A stretch of 62,276 bases of DNA from an uncultured Bacteroidales bacterium (GCA_903911085.1 CAIWCC010000212.1:1-62276); one strand, 5' to 3'. Counted from the stretch's first letter, positions 38,327 through 48,426 are shown. The notes: generated by a model not told the origin, from the letters alone. Program-made: numbers and translations.

Positions 38327-38338
38327 TTTCGTTATTCG

Positions 38339-39175
38339 TTAGTTGTTTACAATTTCTCTTTGTGATTCAAAAACTTTTGAGCCGTCAATAATTCTATAAG
38401 TTTCCTCATAACATTTGCCCTCATCGGAATTGTACTTTTCTTGTTTTATAAATTCTAAAAAGAATTTGTTTCCTCCATAACTGGAAGACTCTTTTTCATC
38501 AATACTATAGATTTTTGTTTCATACGCACAGCTACCACAACATCTGACAATTTCTATACGTTTGTTTGCATAGTCTATTTTAGAATTATTATCTAAAGAA
38601 AAAAATGGTTCGACATAAGTTATATTAAAAATTTGTTCTTCCCTTTGCCCCTTCTCGTCAAGTTTGTAGGCTCTGAAACAAGCCCCAGCTCTTTGTCCTT
38701 GACCATATTCCTCCATTATTAAATCTTTCACATTGTCGAAATCTACATCTTGAAAGAAGAATGGTTCCCAAGTATTTCCGAAATTTTCGTTTGTCTTATT
38801 ATTCATTTCTTTGTATAACAAAGTGATATTAGTTTCATTGAATCTAACAACTTTCAAACTATCCTTGTCGTAACTAAAAGGAAGTTTCTTAATGTCAATA
38901 GCAAAATATCCATTGGTCACATCAAATTTGACAGAATCTTTTGGATTATAAAATTCAACAATAGCTGCTCCATAAGCACAACCATGTTTTACATAAACAG
39001 GCTTCCAAATAGCTGTCACTTTATATCCATTTATCAAGTTTGAATACTCAATTCTTACTGTACTCGGTTCCGATTCAAGTTTTGCATTTTCTTTAGTCTT
39101 TGTACAAGCTGAAAGCACTATTAATACGAATAATGCAGCAGCAAATTTGATTCTGAGTGAAAATTTCGTTTTCAT
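38339..39175 (-). CDS. Lipoprotein of unknown function
   Basis: The 278-aa product has a lipobox VLSAC (Cys24). The mature part is beta-rich with IEYSNLINGYKVTAIWKPVY, FFQDVDFDNVKDLIMEEYGQ (an EF/FG-GAP-like 'DxDxDNxxDL' phrase) and a Cys pair CCGSC near 215-219. No named family is recognised. The stop is 12 bases from the FISUMP gene start on the same strand, so the two are probably co-transcribed. Confidence 0.75.
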   Translation of the reverse strand: MKTKFSLRIKFAAALFVLIVLSACTKTKENAKLESEPSTVRIEYSNLINGYKVTAIWKPVYVKHGCAYGAAIVEFYNPKDSVKFDVTNGYFAIDIKKLPFSYDKDSLKVVRFNETNITLLYKEMNNKTNENFGNTWEPFFFQDVDFDNVKDLIMEEYGQGQRAGACFRAYKLDEKGQREEQIFNITYVEPFFSLDNNSKIDYANKRIEIVRCCGSCAYETKIYSIDEKESSSYGGNKFFLEFIKQEKYNSDEGKCYEETYRIIDGSKVFESQREIVNN

Positions 39176-39581
39176 AAATTCTTTGTTTTTATTGGATTAC
39201 ATGATTTGAATTGAATATTAATATATTAGTAGTTAAAACTTTACTGTTGCTAAAATGAAGTGACTTAATTATACAAAATAGTTACCTTTCATTGATTGCG
39301 GACTGAATTCTTTGATTAAAGTCGCAGAAAATATCTCTTTCGAAGCTTTTCTCCCTATTTTACAGGAATTAGTTTTACTTCCTGAAGATTTCCACTATAG
39401 GATAAAAATAAAGTGGTAACAACCGCTAAGGATAAAAATTTTAAATGCCTTCTCATTTTGATTGAAATTTAAGTATGTTAATTATTTAACTTTTCAATTA
39501 ATCCTCGTTTTTTGTTTTGGTTGCAGAACTCCATAATATGTAATTAGATGATATAATTTTTATTCATTGATTTATAAATTT
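39176..39581. other. Intergenic region between lipoprotein and AbiGi-like genes
   Basis: These 406 AT-rich bases include one tiny signal-peptide-like ORF at 39355-39456 and no other recognisable element. Confidence 0.5.
39355..39456 (-). CDS. Tiny exported-peptide ORF (33 aa) or gene fragment
   Basis: An ATG at 39456 starts MRRHLKFLSLAVVTTLFLSY, a convincing signal-peptide-like sequence, with a stop after 33 codons (end VKLIPVK). Either it encodes a small secreted/membrane peptide, or it is the leftover front of a larger exported gene, as with the fragment at 36772-36840. There is no independent support for expression. Confidence 0.35.
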   Translation of the reverse strand: MRRHLKFLSLAVVTTLFLSYSGNLQEVKLIPVK

Positions 39582-40325
39582 TTAAAAGTACTTTCGCCAC
39601 CATTTTCCTTCAACCGCTACTTCATAAATTTTTATATTACAACAAATTTGGGCAGCTAGTTTTTGTGTTTTTTTTAGAAAAGCCCTTGGAACAATTATAC
39701 AATCAATATCCTCTTTTGCGAACATCATTTCGCCTGTAAATTTACCATCAACCATGCCTTTAATATCTCTATAACCTGGTTTATTGAGGCCTTTGCCACT
39801 TTCAAATGGTAAGGTGTCAAAATTGAGTCTCCATTCTCTTTGGTAGTAATTAATATGATTGGCTTTATAAGAGTATTCTTGTGTAAAACCAAATATCTCA
39901 TGTAAGGAAAATAGTTGCTCTGTAGTAAACTGATAACGTTCCATTTCACTTTTCCACTCTCTATCTACCTCTTCGTTTAACAGTCTTTTTATTAACTTGT
40001 ATAATTCTATAATTCTATTTAGGTGTCTTTCTGTAGTATATAAAACGGGATTTGCTCCATATTCAATCATTTTTTGTTTCCTAAAACTAATTCCAAATTT
40101 TCCAAAATTTGAACAAATATCACCACAGTACTTTAATGGCAAATCCGTAAAACAAACCATCAATGTTTTTTTATCTTTAATTGAACTATTAGCATAATTC
40201 GGACAATAAGACAAATAAAGCAATTGACTTGTCACAATGCTTTTTAATCTATCAAACGATTCATTATCAGTCTTTCCTCTACCCGTCCAATGTACAAGAG
40301 AATTACTAATATATTGATTTATCAT
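39582..40325 (-). CDS. AbiGi-like abortive-infection protein
   Basis: The 247-residue protein resembles the AbiGi family (the antitoxin side of the AbiG phage-resistance pair). It begins with a LVHWTGRGKTDNE stretch, then has LMVCFTDLPLKYC, FGKFGISFRKQKMIEYGANP with VLYTTERHL, and YQREWRLNFD near residue 170. A cognate AbiGii is not recognisable; the next gene in the direction of transcription is the signal-peptide ORF and lipoprotein, and the gene before it is DUF2971. The fold is possibly ADP-ribosyltransferase-like (inference). It lies in a cluster of unusual leftward genes. Confidence 0.6.
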   Translation of the reverse strand: MINQYISNSLVHWTGRGKTDNESFDRLKSIVTSQLLYLSYCPNYANSSIKDKKTLMVCFTDLPLKYCGDICSNFGKFGISFRKQKMIEYGANPVLYTTERHLNRIIELYKLIKRLLNEEVDREWKSEMERYQFTTEQLFSLHEIFGFTQEYSYKANHINYYQREWRLNFDTLPFESGKGLNKPGYRDIKGMVDGKFTGEMMFAKEDIDCIIVPRAFLKKTQKLAAQICCNIKIYEVAVEGKWWRKYF

Positions 40326-40560
40326 ACTTTTTTTTTGTTTTACTTTTCATTTTGATCTTTATCTTTATTGTGTTTTGCTTGTATAACTATAATAAATGAG
40401 TTTGTGAATTCAATTACAAATTATTGCTTTTCATGTTCAAGTATTTTTGCCAGTTTAGACCTCCACATTAACTTAATAAAAATTTGATACTGTATTCAAA
40501 ATACTCACTTGAACCATTCAAGAATCATTTTGCCACAATAAACCCAAATGGTTTTGTAAA

Positions 40561-41406
40561 TTATTGTTTTGAAAGATATATTTTTTCAATTGGTTCACGG
40601 TTTTGATATAAAGTTGATGTATTTACTATTGTATCACCATATAATAATTTAATACTTTTTGAAATTTCTTTTTTTTCGAAATCTTGCTTAATTCTTTCTA
40701 ACTTTGCTAACGAGCTCTCACCTACTACTGGGTCAAATGGTTGGATTGTAAAACCAGAAAATAGTTTTAGTAATTTATCTTCTGAAACTTTAATTTTTAT
40801 AATATCCTCAAATTGATTTTCATTTACATTTGGCACTATAAATATTCTTAACTCATTTTCATACTCAAAAGCTTGACGTTTTATTGTCATAACATTAAGA
40901 TATTTTATAATTGAGAAATCACTAAAATATGTATTATGATATTTGCTTTCAGGAAACTGTATATTAGAAATTTCTTTTGTCGTATATTTATAATTTGCAT
41001 TACCAAAATAGATGTCAAAATTATTCTCAGAGGCAAATTGAGATAATATCTCAAATAACACTTTTGTCTCAATATTACATCTCATAGTCCGCTCATCTTT
41101 AACGGAATATATTTTCCATGCAGCTTCCTCATTTTTTAGTTCAGTTGTAACACAAAAACAATAAATTTGGGGTTGTTTAAAACCTAATTCTGTGTAATCA
41201 GTAGTTAAATACATTTTTTCAAATGGATCTTTCCAAAGTTTTGGATTAATAAATGTAAGTTCTTTATTTATCAATACATCCATTATACGACTAAAAGACA
41301 TGTATTTGTATAATCTTATTTTAAACGTAGAGCCTGACAATGGATTGATATTAGTAGGGTAAATTATTTTAAACTGCTCTGTACTAATTTTAAATTTTCT
41401 ATTCAT
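40561..41406 (-). CDS. DUF2971 family protein
   Basis: The 281-aa protein has typical DUF2971 phrases: LYKYMSFSRIMDVLINKELT, FINPKLWKDPFEKMY, YCFCVTTELKNEEAAWKIYS, and a C-terminal half with EYENELRIFIVPN. DUF2971 is frequent near phage-defence and toxin genes. Its activity is unknown. It lies 38 bases downstream of the membrane protein gene 41445-42341 and likely shares its transcript. Confidence 0.75.
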   Translation of the reverse strand: MNRKFKISTEQFKIIYPTNINPLSGSTFKIRLYKYMSFSRIMDVLINKELTFINPKLWKDPFEKMYLTTDYTELGFKQPQIYCFCVTTELKNEEAAWKIYSVKDERTMRCNIETKVLFEILSQFASENNFDIYFGNANYKYTTKEISNIQFPESKYHNTYFSDFSIIKYLNVMTIKRQAFEYENELRIFIVPNVNENQFEDIIKIKVSEDKLLKLFSGFTIQPFDPVVGESSLAKLERIKQDFEKKEISKSIKLLYGDTIVNTSTLYQNREPIEKIYLSKQ

Positions 41407-41444
41407 TTTGTTATATTTTACTTTCTGTTTAATATAGGATTCTT

Positions 41445-42341
41445 TTATTTTTCATTTTTAATGAGCTTAATCAAATCTAAGTCTCTATGAATTGTGTCTA
41501 ATCTTTGAATAATTTTTTTTGTGTCAATTTGATTTACTATCTCAATTTTACTAACATGTATATCCTTTGATTGTTTTTTCAATTCATTTGATAATAAAAA
41601 TGTTCCAGTCACAATACTAAAAACGATAATCTGACCAATAGAAGCAAAAAAGAATTTAAATGATTTAGAGATATTATCAGCCTTGTCATCATTTAAATTG
41701 ATATTGTTATTAATATTGTTATACCGTATTGAGATTTCTTGCCAGATGAATTTATTTTCATCTAATGAAATTTTATCTCCTATTATTTTATGAGATGGTC
41801 TTGCGTAAAGTTTTAAATTCAATGATTTTATAGCATACATTATCGAGAAAAACAATGACATTAATGTTAAGCAATATAGACTGACAATCATATAGAATTC
41901 AATAGGATTAAGTGGTACTATTTTATCATATAAAGTTCCAACAGAGAAACTGATTAAAGAAACTACAATACCTGTCTGGGAAATAATTTGAAGAGATTTT
42001 TTCTCTAAGTTTTCTTGCCTTTTTTTCTCAGAATCAAAAATTCCTATTATATATTTTAAATGACTTTCTAAAGTCTTAACAGGAATAACTCCATCTAACC
42101 CAAGTTTAGAATATTGTTTTTCATTTCGGTCTATAGATTTGGCAATAAGTTCTTTATATTTCTTACTAATTGTTTTAAAATCAGTTTTTTTATTTCCTCT
42201 TGTTAGTAACTCAACTATTTTATTATACTTTTTACTCTCCATTTCATTAGGGTGACAATTCAACCAAAATTGCCTATCTTCCTTTAAATTAAATCTTTTT
42301 ACAAAGTAAAATAATTGAATTTTCATTGTGTCTTTTTTCAT
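41445..42341 (-). CDS. Membrane protein of unknown function, defence-effector-like layout
   Basis: The 298-aa protein has a soluble helical N-terminal half (about 1-110), then hydrophobic segments near 118-137, 143-165 and 232-252 and a C-terminal coiled-coil-like tail (DIHVSKIEIVNQIDTKKI). No family was recognised. Position between DUF2971 and a small unknown protein in an AT-rich block suggests an accessory role, possibly as a membrane effector. That is inference from layout only. Confidence 0.6.
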   Translation of the reverse strand: MKKDTMKIQLFYFVKRFNLKEDRQFWLNCHPNEMESKKYNKIVELLTRGNKKTDFKTISKKYKELIAKSIDRNEKQYSKLGLDGVIPVKTLESHLKYIIGIFDSEKKRQENLEKKSLQIISQTGIVVSLISFSVGTLYDKIVPLNPIEFYMIVSLYCLTLMSLFFSIMYAIKSLNLKLYARPSHKIIGDKISLDENKFIWQEISIRYNNINNNINLNDDKADNISKSFKFFFASIGQIIVFSIVTGTFLLSNELKKQSKDIHVSKIEIVNQIDTKKIIQRLDTIHRDLDLIKLIKNEK

Positions 42342-42377
42342 TGATTTAGTTTGATAAAAACTAATTGATTTTTGATT

Positions 42378-42806
42378 TTACTCTGTAATCCATAATTTGA
42401 TTTGCTCTTGTGAAATTTTCTCGTCAAGTTGTTTGAAATACATTGTCGAAACATCATCAAAAGTTAAAGCCATTTCTCCTTCGTAAAGTGTTGGTGCAAG
42501 AAATGAAAAATTACTGAAGTCCAAGTAATTTTTAATTAACATTTTGCCATTTTGGGTTACCTTTAACTCAAAGTCTTTTATCTCTTCTAGTATTGGAGAA
42601 TTGGGTGGGTAGCTTAATTGAGTATTTTGATAAAGTGTAAGCGTTCCATTAATACTTTCTATTGTTTTACTAATACTTTTTTTGATGAAAAATTCACAGT
42701 CAAGATATTTGAATTTTCCATTACCATTTTCAATAACAAAGTCTTTTACCCCTATAAAAGTAGTTTTTTTTAATTCTGACAAGATGTCGTTAAGTTGTTT
42801 TTTCAT
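42378..42806 (-). CDS. Small protein of unknown function
   Basis: The 142 residues have no signal peptide and no membrane segment. It starts KKQLNDILSELKKTTFIGV, is rich in charged residues, and ends EKISQEQIKLWITE. No family recognised. It is the upstream member of a tight leftward run (gaps 36-38 bases) with the membrane protein and DUF2971, so the three probably act together. Confidence 0.6.
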   Translation of the reverse strand: MKKQLNDILSELKKTTFIGVKDFVIENGNGKFKYLDCEFFIKKSISKTIESINGTLTLYQNTQLSYPPNSPILEEIKDFELKVTQNGKMLIKNYLDFSNFSFLAPTLYEGEMALTFDDVSTMYFKQLDEKISQEQIKLWITE

Positions 42807-42852
42807 TTTTCTAAGTTTAATATTTATAAATAATTAATGATAAATTCATTTT

Positions 42853-45510
42853 CTAAAATGCTCGAATTGCACGAACGCAGAAATCTGAAATGGTTTTATT
42901 GTTGATATACGGGCTGCTATCGTAAAAAAGTTGACACCATGCACTACTATTGTCGTTCTCGCTAGAACTCCAATATGAGAAAATTGTAAAACCACCTATA
43001 ATTGTCCTATTGATATATATTTGGTTTAATTCACCTTTCGATGGTAAGTACCATTCTCCTGCTTTGGCATCACCAGTGGTAAGTGATGCACAGATTGAAG
43101 CTGCATAGTTACCTGAACCCTGTGTAGCTATGATTGCATCAGTGTTTTTACGTCCTCCAGATTTACTTATACCATAAACTCCTGCTGTTTCGAGTACTGT
43201 ATTGGTAGCACCAGTAGTTATGTTATTACCATTCCACCAGGCTATACCTGTACTTTGATTGGCTAGTGCGCAAACAAAACCATGTATACCACTGGCATCG
43301 AGGTAAGCTATTTTGCCACCAAGATACGATGCACCTATTGAATAAGAAATTATAGTTTTGAAAATCAATTGATTTCCATAAGAAGTACCAATACTATTTG
43401 TTGCATATGCCCTTATATAATAAGTAGTATTGGTTGATAAACCTGTTAATGAGCTTATAAATGAGGCAACACCACTACCATTTGAAGTTGAACTATCAGT
43501 AATTGTTGGAGTTGAACTTGTACTCCAACAAACACCCTTTGCTGTTACTATTGAGCCACCGTCACTGCTTATTGTTCCACCACTTATTGCTGTAGTTGCT
43601 TTAATTGAAGATATAGTTGCTGTAGAGATTGTAGGCGCTAAGGCTAAAGAAGTTGTAAAGCTAAGTTGAGGACCATAGGAAGTTCCAATAGTATTTGTGG
43701 CATAGGCCCGTAAAAAATAGACTGTATTTGCTGACAAAAATGTAATTGAACTTGTGAAAATTCCATTTCCAGCCCCGTCGGAAGTTTTACTATTGCTAAT
43801 CGTTGGATTTGGAGTTGTACTCCAACAAACACCACGTGCAGTTACTATAGCTCCACCATCAGTATTTATTACACCTCCACTTGATGCTGTAGTATTTGTA
43901 ATTGAAGATATGTCTGTTGTAGTAAGCGTTGGTAATGAAATTACTGATGTAGTAAAACTTAGCAGTGAACCGTAAGCAATTCCAGCACTATTGATTGCAT
44001 AAGCCCTCACATAATAAGTAGTACTAGCTACTAATCCTGTTATTGAACTTGCAAAAGTTCCAGTTCCATTCGCATCCGAAGTTTTATTGTTACTTATTGT
44101 TGGCGTTGAACTTGTACTCCAGCAAATTCCTCGTGCTGTTACTATTGCTCCACCGTCATAGGTTACACTTCCTCCCGAAATAGCCGAAGTGGTAGTGATA
44201 CCCGAAATAGCAGTAGTCGTTACTGTTGGAATAACACTTAATGTTGTAAAACTAATATTTGAACCATATTCTGTTCCTGCCGTATTGGTGGCATAAGCTC
44301 TTGCATAATAGGTTGTACCAGGTAATAAGCCTGTAATAGAACTTGTAAAAGAACCAGTTCCACTGCCATCTACTGTTTTAGTTGATAAACTTATAGATGG
44401 GTTAGTACTTGTATTCCAGCATATACCACGAGATGTAACATTAGAGCCACCATCAGAACTAATATTTCCTCCACATGAGGCAGTACTTGAGGTGATATTG
44501 GATGTAGCATTGGTAGTAATGGTGGAATAAGAATTCGTTTTAAATATCTGTTGAGCTCCATAACTTGTCCCTAATGCATTTGTGGCATACGCTCTTACAT
44601 AATAGGTAGTTCCAAGTTGCAGATTTACCATTGAACTTGTAAATGTTGCTAAACCAATTCCTTCAATGGTTTTTGTTATTAAGTCGGTGGTTGGGTTTTG
44701 GGTGGTACTCCAACAGATTCCACGTGCAATGACGGTACTTCCACCGTCACTGGTTATTGTACCGCCTGATGTTGCAGTTACGGTTGTTATATTAGTTACT
44801 GTAGTGGTAGTTAATATCGGTAAGTTTTGAGTTGTAAAAGTAATTTCATTACTATATGATGTGCCATACAAATTAGAAGCAAAAGCTCGTGCAAAGTAGG
44901 TTGTGCCTATTGTCAAGCCTGTTAATTCGGTGTTGAAAGTCCCTTTTCCTGCACCATTTGTAGTTTTGGTAGTTAGTGATATGGTTGGTTTAGTGGTTGT
45001 ACCCCAGCATACGCCACGTACCGTTACGGAATCGCCGCCATCGTTGGTTACTGTTCCAGTAATAGTTGCCGAAATTGCTGTCAGATTGGTTGGTGCAGAA
45101 GTGGTGATGGTAGGTGTGTTTTTGGTTAAGAAATAATACTCTGTACCATAACTTGTACCAGCATTGTTGGTAATATATGGTCGCACATAATAGGTGGTTC
45201 CCAAGTTTAATTTGGTCAGCTTCATGGCTATATTACCAGTATCAACGGTGGCTGTATGTGGTTTTTCTATGGTTGGATTTGTTGTGGTTGCCCAACATAC
45301 TCCTCTTGCGGAGATATAACCTTTGCCTTTGCTACTTAGCGCACAAACTACTATAGCGGTAGTATCGCGCACATCGCTAACTGAAATAATTCTGGCTTGC
45401 GCCAATTCACCTTCGGCAAATACGGCATTAAATATATCTTCGTTTTTATTCTCGCAGGAGAGAACAAAAATGATGAATATCAGTAGTGTAAGGAATTTTG
45501 AGTAGTTCAT
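42853..45510 (-). CDS. Lipoprotein with seven Ig/FN3-like repeats and a C-terminal DUF1566-like domain
   Basis: The 885-aa lipoprotein (lipobox FVLSC, Cys19) has seven repeats of about 90-95 residues. Each contains a 'TNITxxTAxxGGxIxxDGG' start, 'xVTARGICWS' and 'GTTYYVRAYATNxxGTSYG' phrases. The last 150 residues form a DUF1566/Lcl-type (lectin-like) domain: GGKIAYLDASGIHGFVCAL, AGEWYLPSKGELNQIY, FSYWSSSENDNSSAWC, FCVRAIRAF. Such proteins are surface-exposed in Bacteroidota and may bind glycans or matrix. Strong similarity between repeats suggests recent internal expansion. There is no T9SS signal; surface export would be through the lipoprotein route. Confidence 0.85.
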   Translation of the reverse strand: MNYSKFLTLLIFIIFVLSCENKNEDIFNAVFAEGELAQARIISVSDVRDTTAIVVCALSSKGKGYISARGVCWATTTNPTIEKPHTATVDTGNIAMKLTKLNLGTTYYVRPYITNNAGTSYGTEYYFLTKNTPTITTSAPTNLTAISATITGTVTNDGGDSVTVRGVCWGTTTKPTISLTTKTTNGAGKGTFNTELTGLTIGTTYFARAFASNLYGTSYSNEITFTTQNLPILTTTTVTNITTVTATSGGTITSDGGSTVIARGICWSTTQNPTTDLITKTIEGIGLATFTSSMVNLQLGTTYYVRAYATNALGTSYGAQQIFKTNSYSTITTNATSNITSSTASCGGNISSDGGSNVTSRGICWNTSTNPSISLSTKTVDGSGTGSFTSSITGLLPGTTYYARAYATNTAGTEYGSNISFTTLSVIPTVTTTAISGITTTSAISGGSVTYDGGAIVTARGICWSTSSTPTISNNKTSDANGTGTFASSITGLVASTTYYVRAYAINSAGIAYGSLLSFTTSVISLPTLTTTDISSITNTTASSGGVINTDGGAIVTARGVCWSTTPNPTISNSKTSDGAGNGIFTSSITFLSANTVYFLRAYATNTIGTSYGPQLSFTTSLALAPTISTATISSIKATTAISGGTISSDGGSIVTAKGVCWSTSSTPTITDSSTSNGSGVASFISSLTGLSTNTTYYIRAYATNSIGTSYGNQLIFKTIISYSIGASYLGGKIAYLDASGIHGFVCALANQSTGIAWWNGNNITTGATNTVLETAGVYGISKSGGRKNTDAIIATQGSGNYAASICASLTTGDAKAGEWYLPSKGELNQIYINRTIIGGFTIFSYWSSSENDNSSAWCQLFYDSSPYINNKTISDFCVRAIRAF

Positions 45511-45595
45511 AAGTTTAATATATTATTTTAGTTAGTATTTCTAGTAGTGAGGGTTTCAATTTGAGAAAAAACTCACTTAACCTCACTCGCTACAG

Positions 45596-47980
45596 TTAAA
45601 ACACCCATCCAATTCCACCGCTCAATTGTTGTGAATTATAGGTTGAACCATTCAGCGGAAAAGTTTGCTTATATTCTCCAAATATAAATAGTTGACCAAG
45701 TTTTACCTTTAACCCACCCTTTAATACAGGCATGGAAGTATTGGTACTTGCTGAACCATCAATGGTCATAGTACCAGCAGCAGAATAAAGTTGAGATATT
45801 TGATACCCTGCTCCAATGTATGGAAAAATACTGGTTCCAATATTTATAGGTGCATAATTCACACTGACTTCAATACCTTGATGCTTTATTGCAGCATTTT
45901 CATTAAACGGAGCTAAACTGTGCGCTTTGAAACCTGAACTAAATGCTGTTACTTTGAATTCCAAAGGATACATAATGTATGATACAGCAGCTGCATGACC
46001 ATAATCATTTGTTATACTTCCATTAGCAATTCGTTCGGAAAAAGTAGTATTGGCAAAAGTGGTTTGGTGATAAGCATACGAAACGGATATAAAATGCTTT
46101 TTATAAAAGCTCTTAATAAAATCTCGGGATAGAATACTAAACTCATTCTTACCATCAGTTGTTACATTTATCTGTTTTTCAAGCACATCGTTTCCTTTTT
46201 CAATTTTCAAATTATGAGTTCCAATGTTAAGTTTGGTTGAGAACGGAATTTCACCTGCATATTTCCCATCTATTTCTACTTTGTTGTTACCCAAAGAGCC
46301 TTTAAGTATAACAGGTACAACTTCATTTACATCATAAGTAAAACTTGTATTCCCACTTTCACTGATATTGATTTCTTCTTCTACAATTTTTTTTCCATTA
46401 ATCAGTTTCACTTTATGATTACCAAGATTCAACATAAATGTTACTGGTGTTCTTCCAATGACTTTGTTATCAATAAATAATTGAGCTCCAAGTGGGTTAC
46501 TCTCAATACTGACCTTTAAGCCAGTGGCTAATGAATCTCTAATTTCGGTAGTTTTTCCTTCCTCAATAACTATGTTTTTGTGGAACTTTCTAAAGTTTTC
46601 CTTTTCAATTGTCAACTCATAATCGCCTGCAAACAAATCATTTATTACCAGTGGTGTTGTGCCATAATCTTTGTCATTCAATTTGACAGTTGCACCAATA
46701 GCATTGGTTACAATTTTTAATTTCCCTACAATTGGTTCAGGTTTCAGGTTAATTTGTTTTGTATCTTCTACTTCAATTTCTATTTTTTGAATAGCAGTAT
46801 GATGTTTTGCTTTTTTGGCTTCAAAAGTATGTAAACCAGCTATTAATTTTCCTTCCCATTTTCCTTTCCCTTTGAGTTGATTATCAATGAACAAATCACT
46901 TTCATTATCGGAGTTTAAATTTACCAAGCCAAAATTGGGTTTCATCTCAACAGTTTGTTTTAAATCAACTCCATCTTCAATTTTGACTTTTATTGTTTTG
47001 GGTTCAAACCATTCTTTTCTTAAAGTAATTGTATGTTCACCTGATACTATACGTTCAATTTTATAAGGGGTCATTTGATTGGTTACTTTTCCGTCAATGC
47101 TTATAGTTGCACCATTTTCAGGTTTTGAGTCGATATAAATACTACCAAAGGCAGGAAGTAATACAAACTCAACTGGATTTGTCTGATTATCTGTGATATT
47201 TATTTCTTTTGTTTCCGTATGAAATAAAAGTTTACTCACTGAAAAAGAGTGTTTACCAGAACGAAGTGTGTCGGTTTTTAATGGTGTTGTTTGTTCCAGC
47301 ACCTTTCCATCTAAAGTAACTGTCATCCCATCTTCAGGTTTGGAAGTAATTTGTGCAAATCCAAAATTCGGTTTTAATTGCACATCGATTAATTCTTTAT
47401 CTTTGGAGGTATTCAGATTGATTTTCCCCGCTGAGGGATAATATAAATCCTTTGCAATTTGATAAGTATATTCTCCTTCAGCCATTTCTTTTTGAAAAGG
47501 AGTTTGCCCTTTATGCTGTTCATTTATAAACACATCTGCACCAGAAGGAGTAGAGGTAATAATCAAAAACGTAGTTGCAATTGTTTCATCAACAGTAGTA
47601 ATTACTTTTCCAGTCGTTAGTATCATTTCGTAAACAGTTGCCTTTTCGATGGGTTCTGTGAAAAAGTAATCGCGCAAAACACCCAATTGTGGATGTTTAA
47701 TAGTGATACGTTTAGCACCATAAGGCACATAAATCCATACTTCGGCGGTCTTCTGAACGGTTTTCATAACTCCAATTTGTCCACAATCAAAATCATAGAA
47801 CCCTTTTTGTGTAGTAACCAGCTTAATAATGGCACATAAATCACCATTTTGGTCTTTTAACGGTTCGGTAACTCGTGCATCAAGGTCATTCTCTAGCTTG
47901 CGGAAGGATTTTACGGAGATTTCGGCGGATAGATTTGTTATCGCTACTAAAAGTAAAAGTAGTATGAATGTTTTTTTCAT
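45596..47980 (-). CDS. Exported PEGA-repeat protein with C-terminal beta-barrel-like domain
   Basis: The 794-residue protein has a signal peptide (ending TNLSAE) and an N-terminal domain of about 100 residues (ISVKSFRKLENDLDARVTEP, VWIYVPYGAKRITIKH). Seven PEGA repeats lie at about 145-625, such as STPSGADVFINEQHKGQTPF and IGATVKLNDKDYGTTPLVI. The C-terminal 170 residues are aromatic-rich with alternating strands (FISVSYAYHQTTFANTTF, YKQTFPLNGSTYNSQQLSGG, ending GWVF), typical of an outer-membrane beta-barrel. The N-terminal part is nearly duplicated in the gene at 49271-51703. PEGA domains are thought to bind cell-surface polymers. Confidence 0.85.
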   Translation of the reverse strand: MKKTFILLLLLVAITNLSAEISVKSFRKLENDLDARVTEPLKDQNGDLCAIIKLVTTQKGFYDFDCGQIGVMKTVQKTAEVWIYVPYGAKRITIKHPQLGVLRDYFFTEPIEKATVYEMILTTGKVITTVDETIATTFLIITSTPSGADVFINEQHKGQTPFQKEMAEGEYTYQIAKDLYYPSAGKINLNTSKDKELIDVQLKPNFGFAQITSKPEDGMTVTLDGKVLEQTTPLKTDTLRSGKHSFSVSKLLFHTETKEINITDNQTNPVEFVLLPAFGSIYIDSKPENGATISIDGKVTNQMTPYKIERIVSGEHTITLRKEWFEPKTIKVKIEDGVDLKQTVEMKPNFGLVNLNSDNESDLFIDNQLKGKGKWEGKLIAGLHTFEAKKAKHHTAIQKIEIEVEDTKQINLKPEPIVGKLKIVTNAIGATVKLNDKDYGTTPLVINDLFAGDYELTIEKENFRKFHKNIVIEEGKTTEIRDSLATGLKVSIESNPLGAQLFIDNKVIGRTPVTFMLNLGNHKVKLINGKKIVEEEINISESGNTSFTYDVNEVVPVILKGSLGNNKVEIDGKYAGEIPFSTKLNIGTHNLKIEKGNDVLEKQINVTTDGKNEFSILSRDFIKSFYKKHFISVSYAYHQTTFANTTFSERIANGSITNDYGHAAAVSYIMYPLEFKVTAFSSGFKAHSLAPFNENAAIKHQGIEVSVNYAPINIGTSIFPYIGAGYQISQLYSAAGTMTIDGSASTNTSMPVLKGGLKVKLGQLFIFGEYKQTFPLNGSTYNSQQLSGGIGWVF

Positions 47981-48210
47981 TGCTATTCTTTGTGTTGGTA
48001 AAAATTTCTAGACTTCCTTGTTATGGCTTTGATTGGTGACCTTTCTCTTATTGACAACTTCACTTGGAGTATATTATATTCATCCCCTAATATTATTATA
48101 ACATTATCTTTTGACTTTCAATTTTAACCTTTAACAGTCGGATTTTAAATACTTGAATAATCCAAGATGAGTTTATTGAAAACTATTGCGTATGATTATA
48201 ATATTATTGC

Positions 48211-48426
48211 TTACTCTAATACGGCACAAATTTGATTTTTTAAATTTAGAGATATTGTTTTATCCTTTATTTCGAGGAACATAATCTTCTCATTACCAAT
48301 TAACTTTCTCAAACTATCTACAGAATTATTTTCATCCCATTCTAATATATTTGAACTATTGAGTCCAATTTCAATACTTTCTTTTGCAATCGAAATCCTT
48401 TGTTCAATGAATTCATCGAAATTCAC
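48211..48426 (-). CDS. Small protein of unknown function (downstream partner)
   Basis: The 71-residue frame begins with GTG at 48426, overlapping the stop codon of the gene upstream by 4 bases (GTGA), the usual mark of translational coupling. The sequence has FDEFIEQRISIAKESIEIG and FLEIKDKTISLNLKNQICAV. No family recognised. It could also be the displaced second half of one gene whose first half is 48423-48683. Confidence 0.5.
   Translation of the reverse strand: MNFDEFIEQRISIAKESIEIGLNSSNILEWDENNSVDSLRKLIGNEKIMFLEIKDKTISLNLKNQICAVLE

Noticed and set aside
42853-45510. Several plus-strand ORFs antisense to the repeat lipoprotein (for example 43430-43669, 44903-45136)
   Set aside because: They recur at the same place in each repeat unit and reflect its base composition. 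Shadow frames.
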